DNA of 6,215 bases, taken from contig CALGOH010000229.1 in assembly GCA_937957985.1 (NCBI GenBank), positions 1 to 6,215 on the forward strand, in the 5' to 3' direction. Within the stretch, counting starts at the first letter, position 1. Each line of letters begins with the position of its first letter. Shown piece by piece: positions 1-6,215 of this stretch. The stretch comes from an uncultured Verrucomicrobiae bacterium (lineage in GTDB: Bacteria > Verrucomicrobiota > Verrucomicrobiia > Verrucomicrobiales > Akkermansiaceae). The notes under the pieces were generated by a model. It was not told where the DNA came from, did not search any database, and saw nothing but the letters and a program-made list of their open reading frames with translations. The position numbers and the translations under genes are program-made.

Positions 1-1533
1 GCCACCGCCGTGCCGGAAACCAGTCCGGTCGCACCTTTCGAGTCCGACCGTTTCCCGACCTCGGGCAGCGAGATCGACCGCCTCGCCTTCGCCGCGATGC
101 GAAATGCCGGGATCGAGCCGGCGCTGCCTTGCTCCGACGAGGTGTTCCTGCGCCGGGTTTATCTCGACGTCGCCGGACGAATTCCGACGCTCGCGGAAAC
201 CCGCGAATTCCTCCGCGACCCGGATCAGGACCGCCGCGCGCACCTGATCGACCGCCTACTCGGGAGCGAGGATTACATCGACTACTGGACGATGCGCTGG
301 TGCGACGTGCTGCGGGTGAAATCGGAATTCCCGATCAACCTCTGGCCCGACGCGGTGCAGGCCTACCATCGCTGGATCCGCGAGCAGGTCGCCACCAACC
401 GGCCCTACGATGAAATGGCGACCGAGATGCTGACCGCCAGCGGCAGCAATTTCCGCGACCCGGCCGTGAACTTCTTCCGCGCCGTCCCCGGCGAAGGCCC
501 CGAGCCGATCGCCGCGGCGGTCGCGCTGACCTTCATGGGCAGCCGCATCGAGCATTGGCCGGAGCTGCGTCGCGCCGAACTCGAGGCGCTCTTCGCCCGC
601 CTCGCCTTCAAATCCACCGCCGAATGGAAGGAGGAAATCGTCTGCCCGGATCCCGCGCTCTTCGACGCCTTCGACCTGCGGCTGCCCGACATGAGCGTGG
701 TCCACATCGAGCCGGGAGCCGACGCCCGCGTGGCTTTTGCGGCGTGGCTCACCGCCGACAACAACCCACGCTTCGCCCAGGCCGGGGCCAACCGGGTCTG
801 GGCCTGGGTCTTCGGCCGCGGCATCGTCCACGAGCCCGACGACATCCGCCCCGACAACCCTTCCAGCGTCCCCGGTTTGCTGGAACACCTCGGCCGGACT
901 TTCGTCGCCGACGGCTACGACCACCGCAAGCTGCTGCGCCGCATCCTCAACTCGCGCCTCTATCAGCTCTCGTCCATCCCCCGATCCGACGACCCGCGCG
1001 TCGCCGGGCTCTTCGCCGCCTATCCGGTCCGCCGCCTCGAAGCCGAGGTGCTCCTCGATGTCCTGTGTGGTCTGACAGGAACGAAGGAGGGCTACATGAG
1101 TCCCATCCCCGAGCCCTTCACCCACGTCCCGCCCTCCGACCGCTCGGTGCGCCTCGCCGACGGCTCGATCACCAGCCCGTTCCTGGAAATGTTCGGCCGC
1201 TCGAGTCGCGACAGCGGCCACCTGCTCGAGCGCAACAACGAGACCAGCGACGCCCAGCGGCTCTACCTGCTCAACTCGACCGACCTGCAGCGTCGTTTCG
1301 CCACCTCGCCGAAGCTGCGCGCCCTGACCAAGGGCCGCCGGGCGCGCGATGCCCGCGATGTCACCGAGGCGATCTACCTCGCGCTCCTTTCCCGCAAGCC
1401 GACCCACCGCGAGATCGTGGCCGCCCTCGGCGACCGCGCCACGGCCCGCGAACCCGGCCCGCCGCCCCAGCAGCAACTCGAGGATCTCGTCTGGGCCCTC
1501 GTGAACTCCAAGGAATTCCTCCACCGCCACTGA
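1..1533 (+). CDS. DUF1549-DUF1553 domain protein (PSD1 type), 5'-truncated by window edge
   Basis: Function is unknown; relatives are abundant in Planctomycetota and Verrucomicrobiota and usually sit beside DUF1501 genes. The frame is open from base 1. The first in-window start codon is a GTG at 10, giving 507 residues, but it has no leader after it and no stop before it, so the real start is probably upstream. Numbering from that GTG, the DUF1549-like part covers about residues 20-215, with RRVYLDVAGRIPT at 48-60, DYWTMRW at 91-97 and YHRWIREQV at 119-127. The DUF1553-like part covers about 237-507, with NNPRFAQAGANRVW at 251-264, FGRGIV at 268-273, RRILNSRLYQLSS near 311-321, YPVRRLEAE near 338-346 and the terminal ALVNSKEFLHRH. 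Many longer relatives have a C-A-x-C-H-N-H-P-like motif in the middle of DUF1549. Here that place holds FMGSRIEHWPELRR (from about 175) with no CxxCH, and none occurs elsewhere in the visible protein. Exported location is inferred from the family; the leader is not visible. Family assignment is secure, function is not. Confidence 0.93.
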   Translation, partial: ATAVPETSPVAPFESDRFPTSGSEIDRLAFAAMRNAGIEPALPCSDEVFLRRVYLDVAGRIPTLAETREFLRDPDQDRRAHLIDRLLGSEDYIDYWTMRWCDVLRVKSEFPINLWPDAVQAYHRWIREQVATNRPYDEMATEMLTASGSNFRDPAVNFFRAVPGEGPEPIAAAVALTFMGSRIEHWPELRRAELEALFARLAFKSTAEWKEEIVCPDPALFDAFDLRLPDMSVVHIEPGADARVAFAAWLTADNNPRFAQAGANRVWAWVFGRGIVHEPDDIRPDNPSSVPGLLEHLGRTFVADGYDHRKLLRRILNSRLYQLSSIPRSDDPRVAGLFAAYPVRRLEAEVLLDVLCGLTGTKEGYMSPIPEPFTHVPPSDRSVRLADGSITSPFLEMFGRSSRDSGHLLERNNETSDAQRLYLLNSTDLQRRFATSPKLRALTKGRRARDARDVTEAIYLALLSRKPTHREIVAALGDRATAREPGPPPQQQLEDLVWALVNSKEFLHRH

Positions 1534-1540
1534 TGCCATG
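1531..1540 (+). promoter_or_regulatory. gene 1/gene 2 translational junction (TGATGCCATG)
   Basis: The TGA stop of the DUF1549 gene (1531-1533) is followed after 4 bases by the ATG (1538-1540) of the DUF1501 gene. A second ATG at 1533-1535 overlaps the stop but is in another frame. No purine-rich ribosome site lies at the usual 5-10 base distance, so reinitiation by ribosomes finishing gene 1 is the likely mode. Confidence 0.6.
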
Positions 1541-2884
1541 AACCATCCGCTCGGAAACCTGTCCCGCCGCGAACTGCTGGTGCGCGGCGCGTTCGGCACC
1601 GCCGGCCTGATGCTCGGCGGTCAGTCGCTCTTCGGGAAAAGTACGCCACCTCCCGTAGTTACCGCCGCCTCCAGGGCGCCGGCGAAGTCGGTGATCCAGA
1701 TCTGGATGTGGGGAGGGCCGTCGCACCTCGACAGCTTCGACCCGAAGCCCGACGCCGGACGTGACTACTGCGGTCCGTACCAGTCGCCCATCGAAACCAG
1801 CGCCGGTGGCGTGCGCATCTGCGAGAAGCTCCCGCTGCTCGCCGAGCAGGCCCGGCACTTCTCGCTGGTCCGCAGCATGACCCACGGCATCAACGCCCAT
1901 GAGACCGCCTCCTACGCGGTGCAGACCGGCCACGCGCCCGGCCGCCTGCTGTGGCCCTCGCTCGGCGCTCTGGTCTCGCTCTTCAAGGGCTACGACCACG
2001 GCTACAAGGACCTCATTCCGCCCTATGTCGTGCTCACCTCGGCCCAGGGACGCTTTTCCGAATGCGGCTTCCTCGGCCCGGCACACAAGCCCTTCGCCAC
2101 CGGCGGCGATCCGAACCGCGAGCGCTTCGAGGTCGATGGCATCGTCTCCTCGCGCATCACCGACGAACGGCAGAAGTCGCGCCGCGAGCTGCTCGAGGAA
2201 CTCGACACCTTCGGCCGCGCGTTGCCCGACGACCCCGCGCTCCGGCGCATGGAGGAGAGCGAGAAGAAAGCCTACGAGCTCATCCTCGGCGAGGCCCGCG
2301 AGCTCTTCGACCTGTCCACCGAGTCCGAGGGAGTCCGCGACTCCTACGGACGCAGTACTTTCGGCCAGAGCTGCCTGATGGCGCGTCGCCTCGTCGAGCG
2401 CGGCGTCCCCTACGTCACGATCAACTACAAGGGCTGGGACACCCACAAGCAGCACTTCCAGACGATGGATCGCAACCTGCCGGAAATGGACGCCGGCCTG
2501 GCGACGCTCATCGCCGACCTCGAGAGCCGCGGCCTGCTCGACCAGACCATCGTCTGGTGGGGCGGCGAGTTCGGCCGCACGCCGAAGGTCCAATGGGAGC
2601 CGCCGTGGAACGGTGGACGCGGCCACTACGGCGCCTGCTTCTCGGCCCTGCTCGCCGGCGGCGGCTTCCGCGGCGGCCAGGTCGTCGGTGCCAGCGACGC
2701 AACCGGCAGCGAGGTCGCCGAGCGACCGGTCTATCCGAATGAATTCCTAGGCAGCATCCTCGAGCGCATGGGCATCGATCCCGAGGGCCCGCTGCCCAAC
2801 CCGCTCGGCGAGGACCTGAAGGTGATGCCCGCCTTGGTCGATGGCTTTCCGCAGGGCGACGGCCGCCTCGCCGAAATCATGTGA
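1538..2884 (+). CDS. DUF1501 family protein with Tat-type signal peptide
   Basis: This 448-residue protein has the usual length for DUF1501, a family related to the alkaline phosphatase/sulfatase fold whose reaction is not established. The N-terminus has a twin-arginine leader: SRRELL at residues 9-14, then a hydrophobic stretch (about 17-32, AFGTAGLMLGG) ending near 35-45, so export in folded form through Tat is predicted. Family motifs in order are IQIWMWGGPSHLDSFDPKP (53-71), SMTHGINAHETASY (113-126), FGQSCLMARRLVERGVPYV (275-293), WDTHKQHF (300-307), VWWGGEFGRTP (339-349) and GGRGHYGACFSALLAGGGFRGG (359-380). The Asp/His/Glu residues in these blocks (for example D65, D301, H303, E344, H363) could form a metal or catalytic site by analogy with the fold; this is inference. 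The start is ATG 1538, 4 bases after the upstream stop. AAGGA lies about 23 bases upstream, too far for a normal ribosome site, so coupling to gene 1 is likely. The stop overlaps the next gene. Confidence 0.95.
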   Translation: MNHPLGNLSRRELLVRGAFGTAGLMLGGQSLFGKSTPPPVVTAASRAPAKSVIQIWMWGGPSHLDSFDPKPDAGRDYCGPYQSPIETSAGGVRICEKLPLLAEQARHFSLVRSMTHGINAHETASYAVQTGHAPGRLLWPSLGALVSLFKGYDHGYKDLIPPYVVLTSAQGRFSECGFLGPAHKPFATGGDPNRERFEVDGIVSSRITDERQKSRRELLEELDTFGRALPDDPALRRMEESEKKAYELILGEARELFDLSTESEGVRDSYGRSTFGQSCLMARRLVERGVPYVTINYKGWDTHKQHFQTMDRNLPEMDAGLATLIADLESRGLLDQTIVWWGGEFGRTPKVQWEPPWNGGRGHYGACFSALLAGGGFRGGQVVGASDATGSEVAERPVYPNEFLGSILERMGIDPEGPLPNPLGEDLKVMPALVDGFPQGDGRLAEIM

Positions 2885-2892
2885 ACCCGATG
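2879..2892 (+). promoter_or_regulatory. gene 2/gene 3 overlap with two possible starts
   Basis: The last codon (ATG) and TGA stop of the DUF1501 gene occupy 2879-2884. A GTG at 2881 and an ATG at 2890 are both in frame with the PPC gene. The GTG gives a 4-base GTGA overlap; the ATG starts 5 bases after the stop. No Shine-Dalgarno-like sequence precedes either, so coupled translation is inferred. Confidence 0.6.
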
Positions 2893-5160
2893 AACCCGCG
2901 CCTCCTGCCACTCCTGCTCGCCGCCACGCTGGCGCACGGGCAGTGCGTGTCGGGGGCGCCGGCGGCGGGGCTCGTCTATCCCGCCGGCGCGCGGCAAGGT
3001 ACGACGACCACCGTATTTGTCGGCGGCCGGGCGCTGCAGTCGGTTCAAGAGGTGCGCGTCTCGGGCGAGGGCGTCGAGACCCGCATCACCGGCAGTTACC
3101 GGTCGCTGCGCCAGATGAACGGCGACCAGCGCCAGGTCCTCCGCCATCTGGTCGAATGCCGCCGGGCCGAGCTGCTCGGCGCGAAGCCGCCGAAGAAACC
3201 GGAACAGTTGCTGCCCGGCGAGGACGGCAAGCCGAAGCCGGAGTCCAAGCCGCCCGAGCACCCGCTCGTCGAGCTGCTGCCCACGCTTTCCCTCCCCGAG
3301 CTGCGGCACTGGGAAGAGTTCATGAAGCGCGGCGACAACCTCCAGCCGGCCCGCCACCTCGAGGAAACCGTGGCCGTCGAGGTGAAGGTCGGCGACCAGG
3401 CCGCGCCCGGCACCCGCGAGCTGCGTCTGCTCGGCAACAACGGCCTGTCGAACCCGCTGCGCTTCCAGATCGGCACGCTGCCGGAGCACCGCGAGCTGGA
3501 GCCGAACGAAGCGCCGGAGACGCCACCGCTCGAACTCCCCTGCGTGGTCAACGGCCAGGTCCAGCCCGGCGACATCGACCGCATCCGCTTCCATGCCACC
3601 CGCGGCCAGAAGCTCGTCGTCCACGGCGCCGCCCGCGCGCTCATTCCCTACCTTGCCGACGCCGTGCCCGGCTGGTTTCAGATGGGCCTCGTGGTGCAGG
3701 ATGAAAATGGCCGCGAACTCGCCTACGCCGACCATTTCCGCCACGACCCCGACCCGGTGCTCGCGCTCGAGGTGCCCGAGGACGGGATCTACACGCTGGA
3801 GGTGCGCGACTCGATCTACCGCGGCCGCGACGACTTCGTCTATCGCGTCGCCATCGGCGAGCTGCCGCTCATCGGATCGTTCTTTCCGCTCGGTGGACCC
3901 GCCGGTCAGCCGCTCGAGGTCGAGCTGCGCGGGTGGAACCTCACGCGCCCGAATCTCGTGCTCGACGCCGCCGCCGCCGGGCCGTCCATCCGCGAGTTCA
4001 CCCTGCCCGACACCCGTGGCTTCCGCTACGAGGTCGGCACCCTGCCCGAGATCCTCGAAGGCGAGCCGAACAATGACCACGAGACCGCCCGGGCGATGAC
4101 GATCCCCGTCGTCGCCAATGGCCGCATCGACGAGCCCGGCGACATCGACATCTACCGCGTCGATGCCGAGGCCGGCCAGTCGCTCGCCATCGAGGTCGTC
4201 GCCCGCCGCCTCGGATCGCCGCTCGATGCCGTCGTCCACGTCGCCGCCGCCGACGGCCAGGTGATCGGCTGGAACGACGACCGCATGAGCAAGGACGGCC
4301 ATTTGCACCTCGACGACGGTCTGCTCACCCACCATGCCGACCCTGGCCTCACCGTCGAGCCGGTCACCGACGGCCCGCTGTGGATCCGCGTCGCCGACAC
4401 CCGCCACGCCGGCGGACCGGCCTACGGCTACCGCCTGCGGGTCACCCCGCTCGAGCCCGACTTCGAGCTGCGCCTCAGCCCCTCGGGGCTCACCACCGCC
4501 GCCGGCCGCAACACACCCTTCGCGGTCCACGTCCGCCGCCGCCACGGCTTCGACGGCGAGATCCGCCTCGCGCTGGCCGACGGACCGCAGGGGGCGAAGC
4601 TCTCCGGCGGCCTCATCCCCGCCGGTGCCGACGGCTGCCGCCTGACCCTCGACATGCCGCCCAAGCTCAAGTCCGGGATCTTCCATCCGAAGCTCACCGG
4701 CACCGCCACGCTCGACGGGAAAACCATCACCCGCGAGGCGTTGCCGACCGACGACCGGATGCAGGCCTTCCTCTGGCGGCACCTTGTTCCGGCCGAGGAA
4801 TGGATCGTGCAGTCGCGCGGCCAGTCTTCCCCGATCCAGCGGGCCGGCGAGGGGCCGATCCGGCTGGCTACCGGAGGCTCGGCGGTCGTCCGTTTCAAGG
4901 CATGGAAGGACCTGGCCCAGCGCATTTCCACCGAAACCAGTGCCGCCCCGGTCGGCTTCACGGTCTCGCAGCCGCGTCGCACCGAGGATGGCTTTTCCAT
5001 CGAAATCAACGCGCCGCCCGAGATCGCCGCCGGCGAGCGCTTCAACCTCATCGTCGATCTCTATCCGGCCAGGAACGGGCACCGCGTCGCGTCCGCGAAA
5101 TTTCCGCAAAGCTCGCTGCCTGCCCTGCCGATTCTCATCACCCCGACCCGCACCCCGTGA
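2881..5160 (+). CDS. secreted PPC-domain (pre-peptidase C-terminal) beta-sandwich protein
   Basis: This 759-residue protein is predicted to be exported and non-enzymatic, and is often encoded next to DUF1549/DUF1501 genes. Numbered from GTG 2881, it begins with a short leader (hydrophobic LLPLLLAATLA at 8-18) and a plausible cut near AHG/QC or VSGA/P; the Cys at 22 lacks a good lipobox. A TIG/IPT-like strand set follows at about 27-75 (LVYPAGARQGTTTTVFVGG), then a region with a Lys/Pro-rich linker at 101-127. PPC module 1 spans about 206-325 (LEPNE, then PGDIDRIRF). A second TIG-like segment is at about 329-385 (FFPLGGPAGQPLEVELRGWNL). PPC module 2 spans about 394-523 (GEPNN, then PGDIDIYRV, WNDD). 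Ig-like beta-rich sequence continues to the end. No protease or hydrolase catalytic motif was recognised, so a binding or scaffold role is inferred. The start could be GTG 2881, overlapping the previous stop, or ATG 2890, nine bases later and in frame; ATG gives an equally good leader. Neither has a ribosome binding site. Confidence 0.92.
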   Translation: MNPMNPRLLPLLLAATLAHGQCVSGAPAAGLVYPAGARQGTTTTVFVGGRALQSVQEVRVSGEGVETRITGSYRSLRQMNGDQRQVLRHLVECRRAELLGAKPPKKPEQLLPGEDGKPKPESKPPEHPLVELLPTLSLPELRHWEEFMKRGDNLQPARHLEETVAVEVKVGDQAAPGTRELRLLGNNGLSNPLRFQIGTLPEHRELEPNEAPETPPLELPCVVNGQVQPGDIDRIRFHATRGQKLVVHGAARALIPYLADAVPGWFQMGLVVQDENGRELAYADHFRHDPDPVLALEVPEDGIYTLEVRDSIYRGRDDFVYRVAIGELPLIGSFFPLGGPAGQPLEVELRGWNLTRPNLVLDAAAAGPSIREFTLPDTRGFRYEVGTLPEILEGEPNNDHETARAMTIPVVANGRIDEPGDIDIYRVDAEAGQSLAIEVVARRLGSPLDAVVHVAAADGQVIGWNDDRMSKDGHLHLDDGLLTHHADPGLTVEPVTDGPLWIRVADTRHAGGPAYGYRLRVTPLEPDFELRLSPSGLTTAAGRNTPFAVHVRRRHGFDGEIRLALADGPQGAKLSGGLIPAGADGCRLTLDMPPKLKSGIFHPKLTGTATLDGKTITREALPTDDRMQAFLWRHLVPAEEWIVQSRGQSSPIQRAGEGPIRLATGGSAVVRFKAWKDLAQRISTETSAAPVGFTVSQPRRTEDGFSIEINAPPEIAAGERFNLIVDLYPARNGHRVASAKFPQSSLPALPILITPTRTP
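3496..3855 (+). repeat. PPC module 1 coding segment (internal protein repeat)
   Basis: This codes for residues about 206-325 of the PPC protein. It opens with an E-P-N-E motif, then a VVNGQV strand and PGDIDRIRF, and closes with a strand set ending YRVAIGEL. It is the first of two related beta-sandwich modules in the protein; boundaries are approximate. Confidence 0.7.
4060..4449 (+). repeat. PPC module 2 coding segment (internal protein repeat)
   Basis: This codes for residues about 394-523. It opens with G-E-P-N-N and repeats the order seen in module 1: VVANGRI, PGDIDIYRV, an aspartate-rich W-N-D-D loop, then a final strand YGYRLRVTPL. The best nucleotide match to module 1 is the short block around the P-G-D-I-D codons; elsewhere the modules have diverged, so this is an old protein-level duplication rather than a recent DNA repeat. 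Confidence 0.7.
5157..5160 (+). promoter_or_regulatory. gene 3/gene 4 GTGA start-stop overlap
   Basis: The GTG start of the chorismatase-like gene shares bases with the TGA stop of the PPC gene. The preceding 20 bases are C-rich with no ribosome binding site. I found no better in-frame start: upstream codons in this frame contain no ATG or GTG in the preceding 60 bases, and the next GTG (residue 44) and ATG (residue 57) fall inside the conserved-looking region. The overlap supports membership in the same operon. Confidence 0.65.
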
Positions 5161-6215
5161 AGACCGCCACCACCTTCCCTGCCTGCGAAGCCGCCGTTGA
5201 ATGGCTCACCGTCGATGCGCCCGACCTGCCCGCCAAGATCGGCCTGTCCCGATTCCGGGGTGCCGGCGGGACGATCGAGCACCACGTGACCGTCCAACTC
5301 CAGGGCGATCCGCCCGATCCCGTCGCCATGCTCGAGGCAGCCTACCGCCGCGCCCTCGACCGCGCCGGCGTTGCCCGTGGGGGTGCCGTGTTCCGCCGCA
5401 TCTTCTGCAGCGACGTGCTCAACCAGCGGTCCATGTTCGACGGGCCGGAATGGCAGCCGCTTTCCATCGTCGGCCAGCCGCCCGCCCCCGCCGCCAAGTT
5501 CGCGCTGTGGGCCTGGCACGTCGACACGCCCGATGGCCCGACCGAACTCACCCGCTCGGGCGCCGACTGCTCGTGGACCCGCGACGGACTCACGCACCAC
5601 TGGAGCAGCGGCCTCTCCGCCCATGGCCCGGCCGACTCGCACACCCAGAGCCGGCGCGTGCTGGTCGACTACGACCACTGGCTGGAAAGCCACGGCCTGA
5701 GCCTCGCCGACCACGTCGTGCGGACCTGGTGGTTCGTCGGTGCCATCGATGCCGACTACCAGGGCCTCGTCGATGCCCGCCGCGAGTACTTCGAAACCCG
5801 CGGCCTCACCGCCGACACCCACTACATCTCCAGTACCGGGATCCAGGGCGGCCTTCCCGAGCGGGACGCCAAGGTGGGCATGGACGCGTACACCATCGCC
5901 GGCCTGCGGCCGGATCAGATCCGGTTTCTCACCGCCACCGACCACCTGTGCCCCACGGCCGACTACGGCGTCACCTTCGAGCGCGGAACCGCCATCGACT
6001 ACGCCGACCGCCGGCATCTTTTCATTTCCGGCACCGCCAGCATCGATGACCATGGCGAGATCCTCCACCGCGGCGACGTCGCCGCGCAGTTCGAGCGTGC
6101 GGTGGAGAACGTCGAGGCGCTCCTCATCGATGGCGGTGCCGGCCTGCACGACCTCGCCTCGCTGATCGTCTATCTGCGGGACCCCGCCGACGCCCGCCGC
6201 ATCGATACCCTCGTG
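5157..6215 (+). CDS. chorismatase-like (FkbO/Hyg5/XanB2 type) two-domain Rid-fold protein, 3'-truncated by window edge
   Basis: A frame starting at GTG 5157 stays open for all 353 codons to the last base, so the gene continues outside the window. The start overlaps the previous stop as GTGA. No signal peptide or membrane segment is visible, so it is probably cytoplasmic. Motifs I associate from memory with chorismatases are FRRIFCSDVLNQ (79-90), RTWWFVGAIDADYQGLVDARR (starting at 189), THYISSTGIQGG (221-232), DHLCPTADYGVTFERGTA (262-279), DRRHLFISGTASI (284-296) and LIVYLRDPAD (near the visible end). The C-terminal part, from about 220, resembles the RidA/YjgF fold. Characterised chorismatases remove pyruvate from chorismate, giving dihydroxycyclohexadienoate (FkbO), 3-hydroxybenzoate (Hyg5) or 3-/4-hydroxybenzoate (XanB2). 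The product here cannot be assigned, and the C-terminal tail, which I recall holds a conserved active-site Glu, is cut off. Full length is probably about 380-390. A Rid-family protein with another activity is the main alternative. The coding call is very sure; the family call is good but not certain. Confidence 0.82.
   Translation, partial: MKTATTFPACEAAVEWLTVDAPDLPAKIGLSRFRGAGGTIEHHVTVQLQGDPPDPVAMLEAAYRRALDRAGVARGGAVFRRIFCSDVLNQRSMFDGPEWQPLSIVGQPPAPAAKFALWAWHVDTPDGPTELTRSGADCSWTRDGLTHHWSSGLSAHGPADSHTQSRRVLVDYDHWLESHGLSLADHVVRTWWFVGAIDADYQGLVDARREYFETRGLTADTHYISSTGIQGGLPERDAKVGMDAYTIAGLRPDQIRFLTATDHLCPTADYGVTFERGTAIDYADRRHLFISGTASIDDHGEILHRGDVAAQFERAVENVEALLIDGGAGLHDLASLIVYLRDPADARRIDTLV

Noticed and set aside
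256..1599. 447-codon minus-strand frame opposite gene 1
   Set aside because: Same GC-rich antisense effect. The plus strand shows conserved DUF1549/DUF1553 motifs over the whole interval.
2941..2950. Lipoprotein signal (lipobox) around Cys 22 of the PPC protein
   Set aside because: The residues before the cysteine (A-H-G-Q) do not fit the usual L-[AST]-[GA]-C pattern; an ordinary signal peptidase I site is more plausible.
2731..5109. Very long open frame (792 codons) on the minus strand opposite the PPC gene
   Set aside because: Its product is a low-complexity Ala/Val/Gly/Asp/Arg-rich string with no recognisable domain, as expected opposite a GC-rich gene with G/C third positions. The plus strand encodes clear PPC modules.
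5101..5180. Possible terminator or promoter between genes 3 and 4
   Set aside because: There is no intergenic space, no GC hairpin followed by a T run, and no convincing -35/-10 pair. The genes overlap by 4 bases.
5201..6049. 282-codon plus-strand frame overlapping gene 4
   Set aside because: The product is Arg/Pro/Ala-rich shadow sequence in a different frame. The frame from GTG 5157 carries the recognisable protein motifs.
5061..6149. 362-codon minus-strand frame at the right end
   Set aside because: It lies opposite the chorismatase-like gene, whose plus-strand frame has conserved motifs and a classic overlapping start. The minus product is Gly/Ala/Val/Asp-rich with no domain.

Overview
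This window is one tightly packed, same-strand (+) gene cluster with essentially no non-coding DNA. It has high GC, by eye about two thirds, with G/C strongly preferred at third codon positions. The gene set is typical of the Planctomycetota-Verrucomicrobiota: a DUF1549/DUF1553 protein, a DUF1501 protein and a secreted protein with pre-peptidase C-terminal (PPC) modules. These three families are expanded in that superphylum. The short DUF1549 form and the high GC make me lean towards a verrucomicrobial source (Luteolibacter/Haloferula-like). That placement is inference, because there is no rRNA or other marker in the window.

Layout: (1) bases 1-1533, the 3' part of a DUF1549-DUF1553 gene whose true start probably lies upstream; (2) 1538-2884, a complete DUF1501 gene with a twin-arginine-type leader; (3) 2881-5160, a complete exported protein with TIG-like and PPC beta-sandwich modules; (4) 5157 to the window end, a gene still open at base 6215 that encodes a two-domain Rid-fold protein resembling the chorismatase family (FkbO/Hyg5/XanB2 type). 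The junctions are a 4-base gap, a 4-base overlap (or a 5-base gap if the later start is used) and a 4-base overlap. None has a Shine-Dalgarno sequence at usual spacing, so the four genes are probably one operon with coupled translation. No promoter, terminator, RNA gene, mobile element or CRISPR array was seen.

How they may work together: genes 1-3 form the recurring DUF1549/DUF1501/PPC trio. At least genes 2 and 3 carry export signals, and the biochemical role of the trio is not established. Gene 4 has no export signal and looks like a cytoplasmic enzyme. Its chorismatase-like features would predict cleavage of chorismate to pyruvate plus a hydroxybenzoate or dihydroxycyclohexadienoate. The pairing of a predicted cytosolic aromatic-metabolism enzyme with an exported trio of unknown function is the most interesting point here. 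A second point is that the DUF1549 protein lacks the CxxCH-type motif that larger relatives carry.
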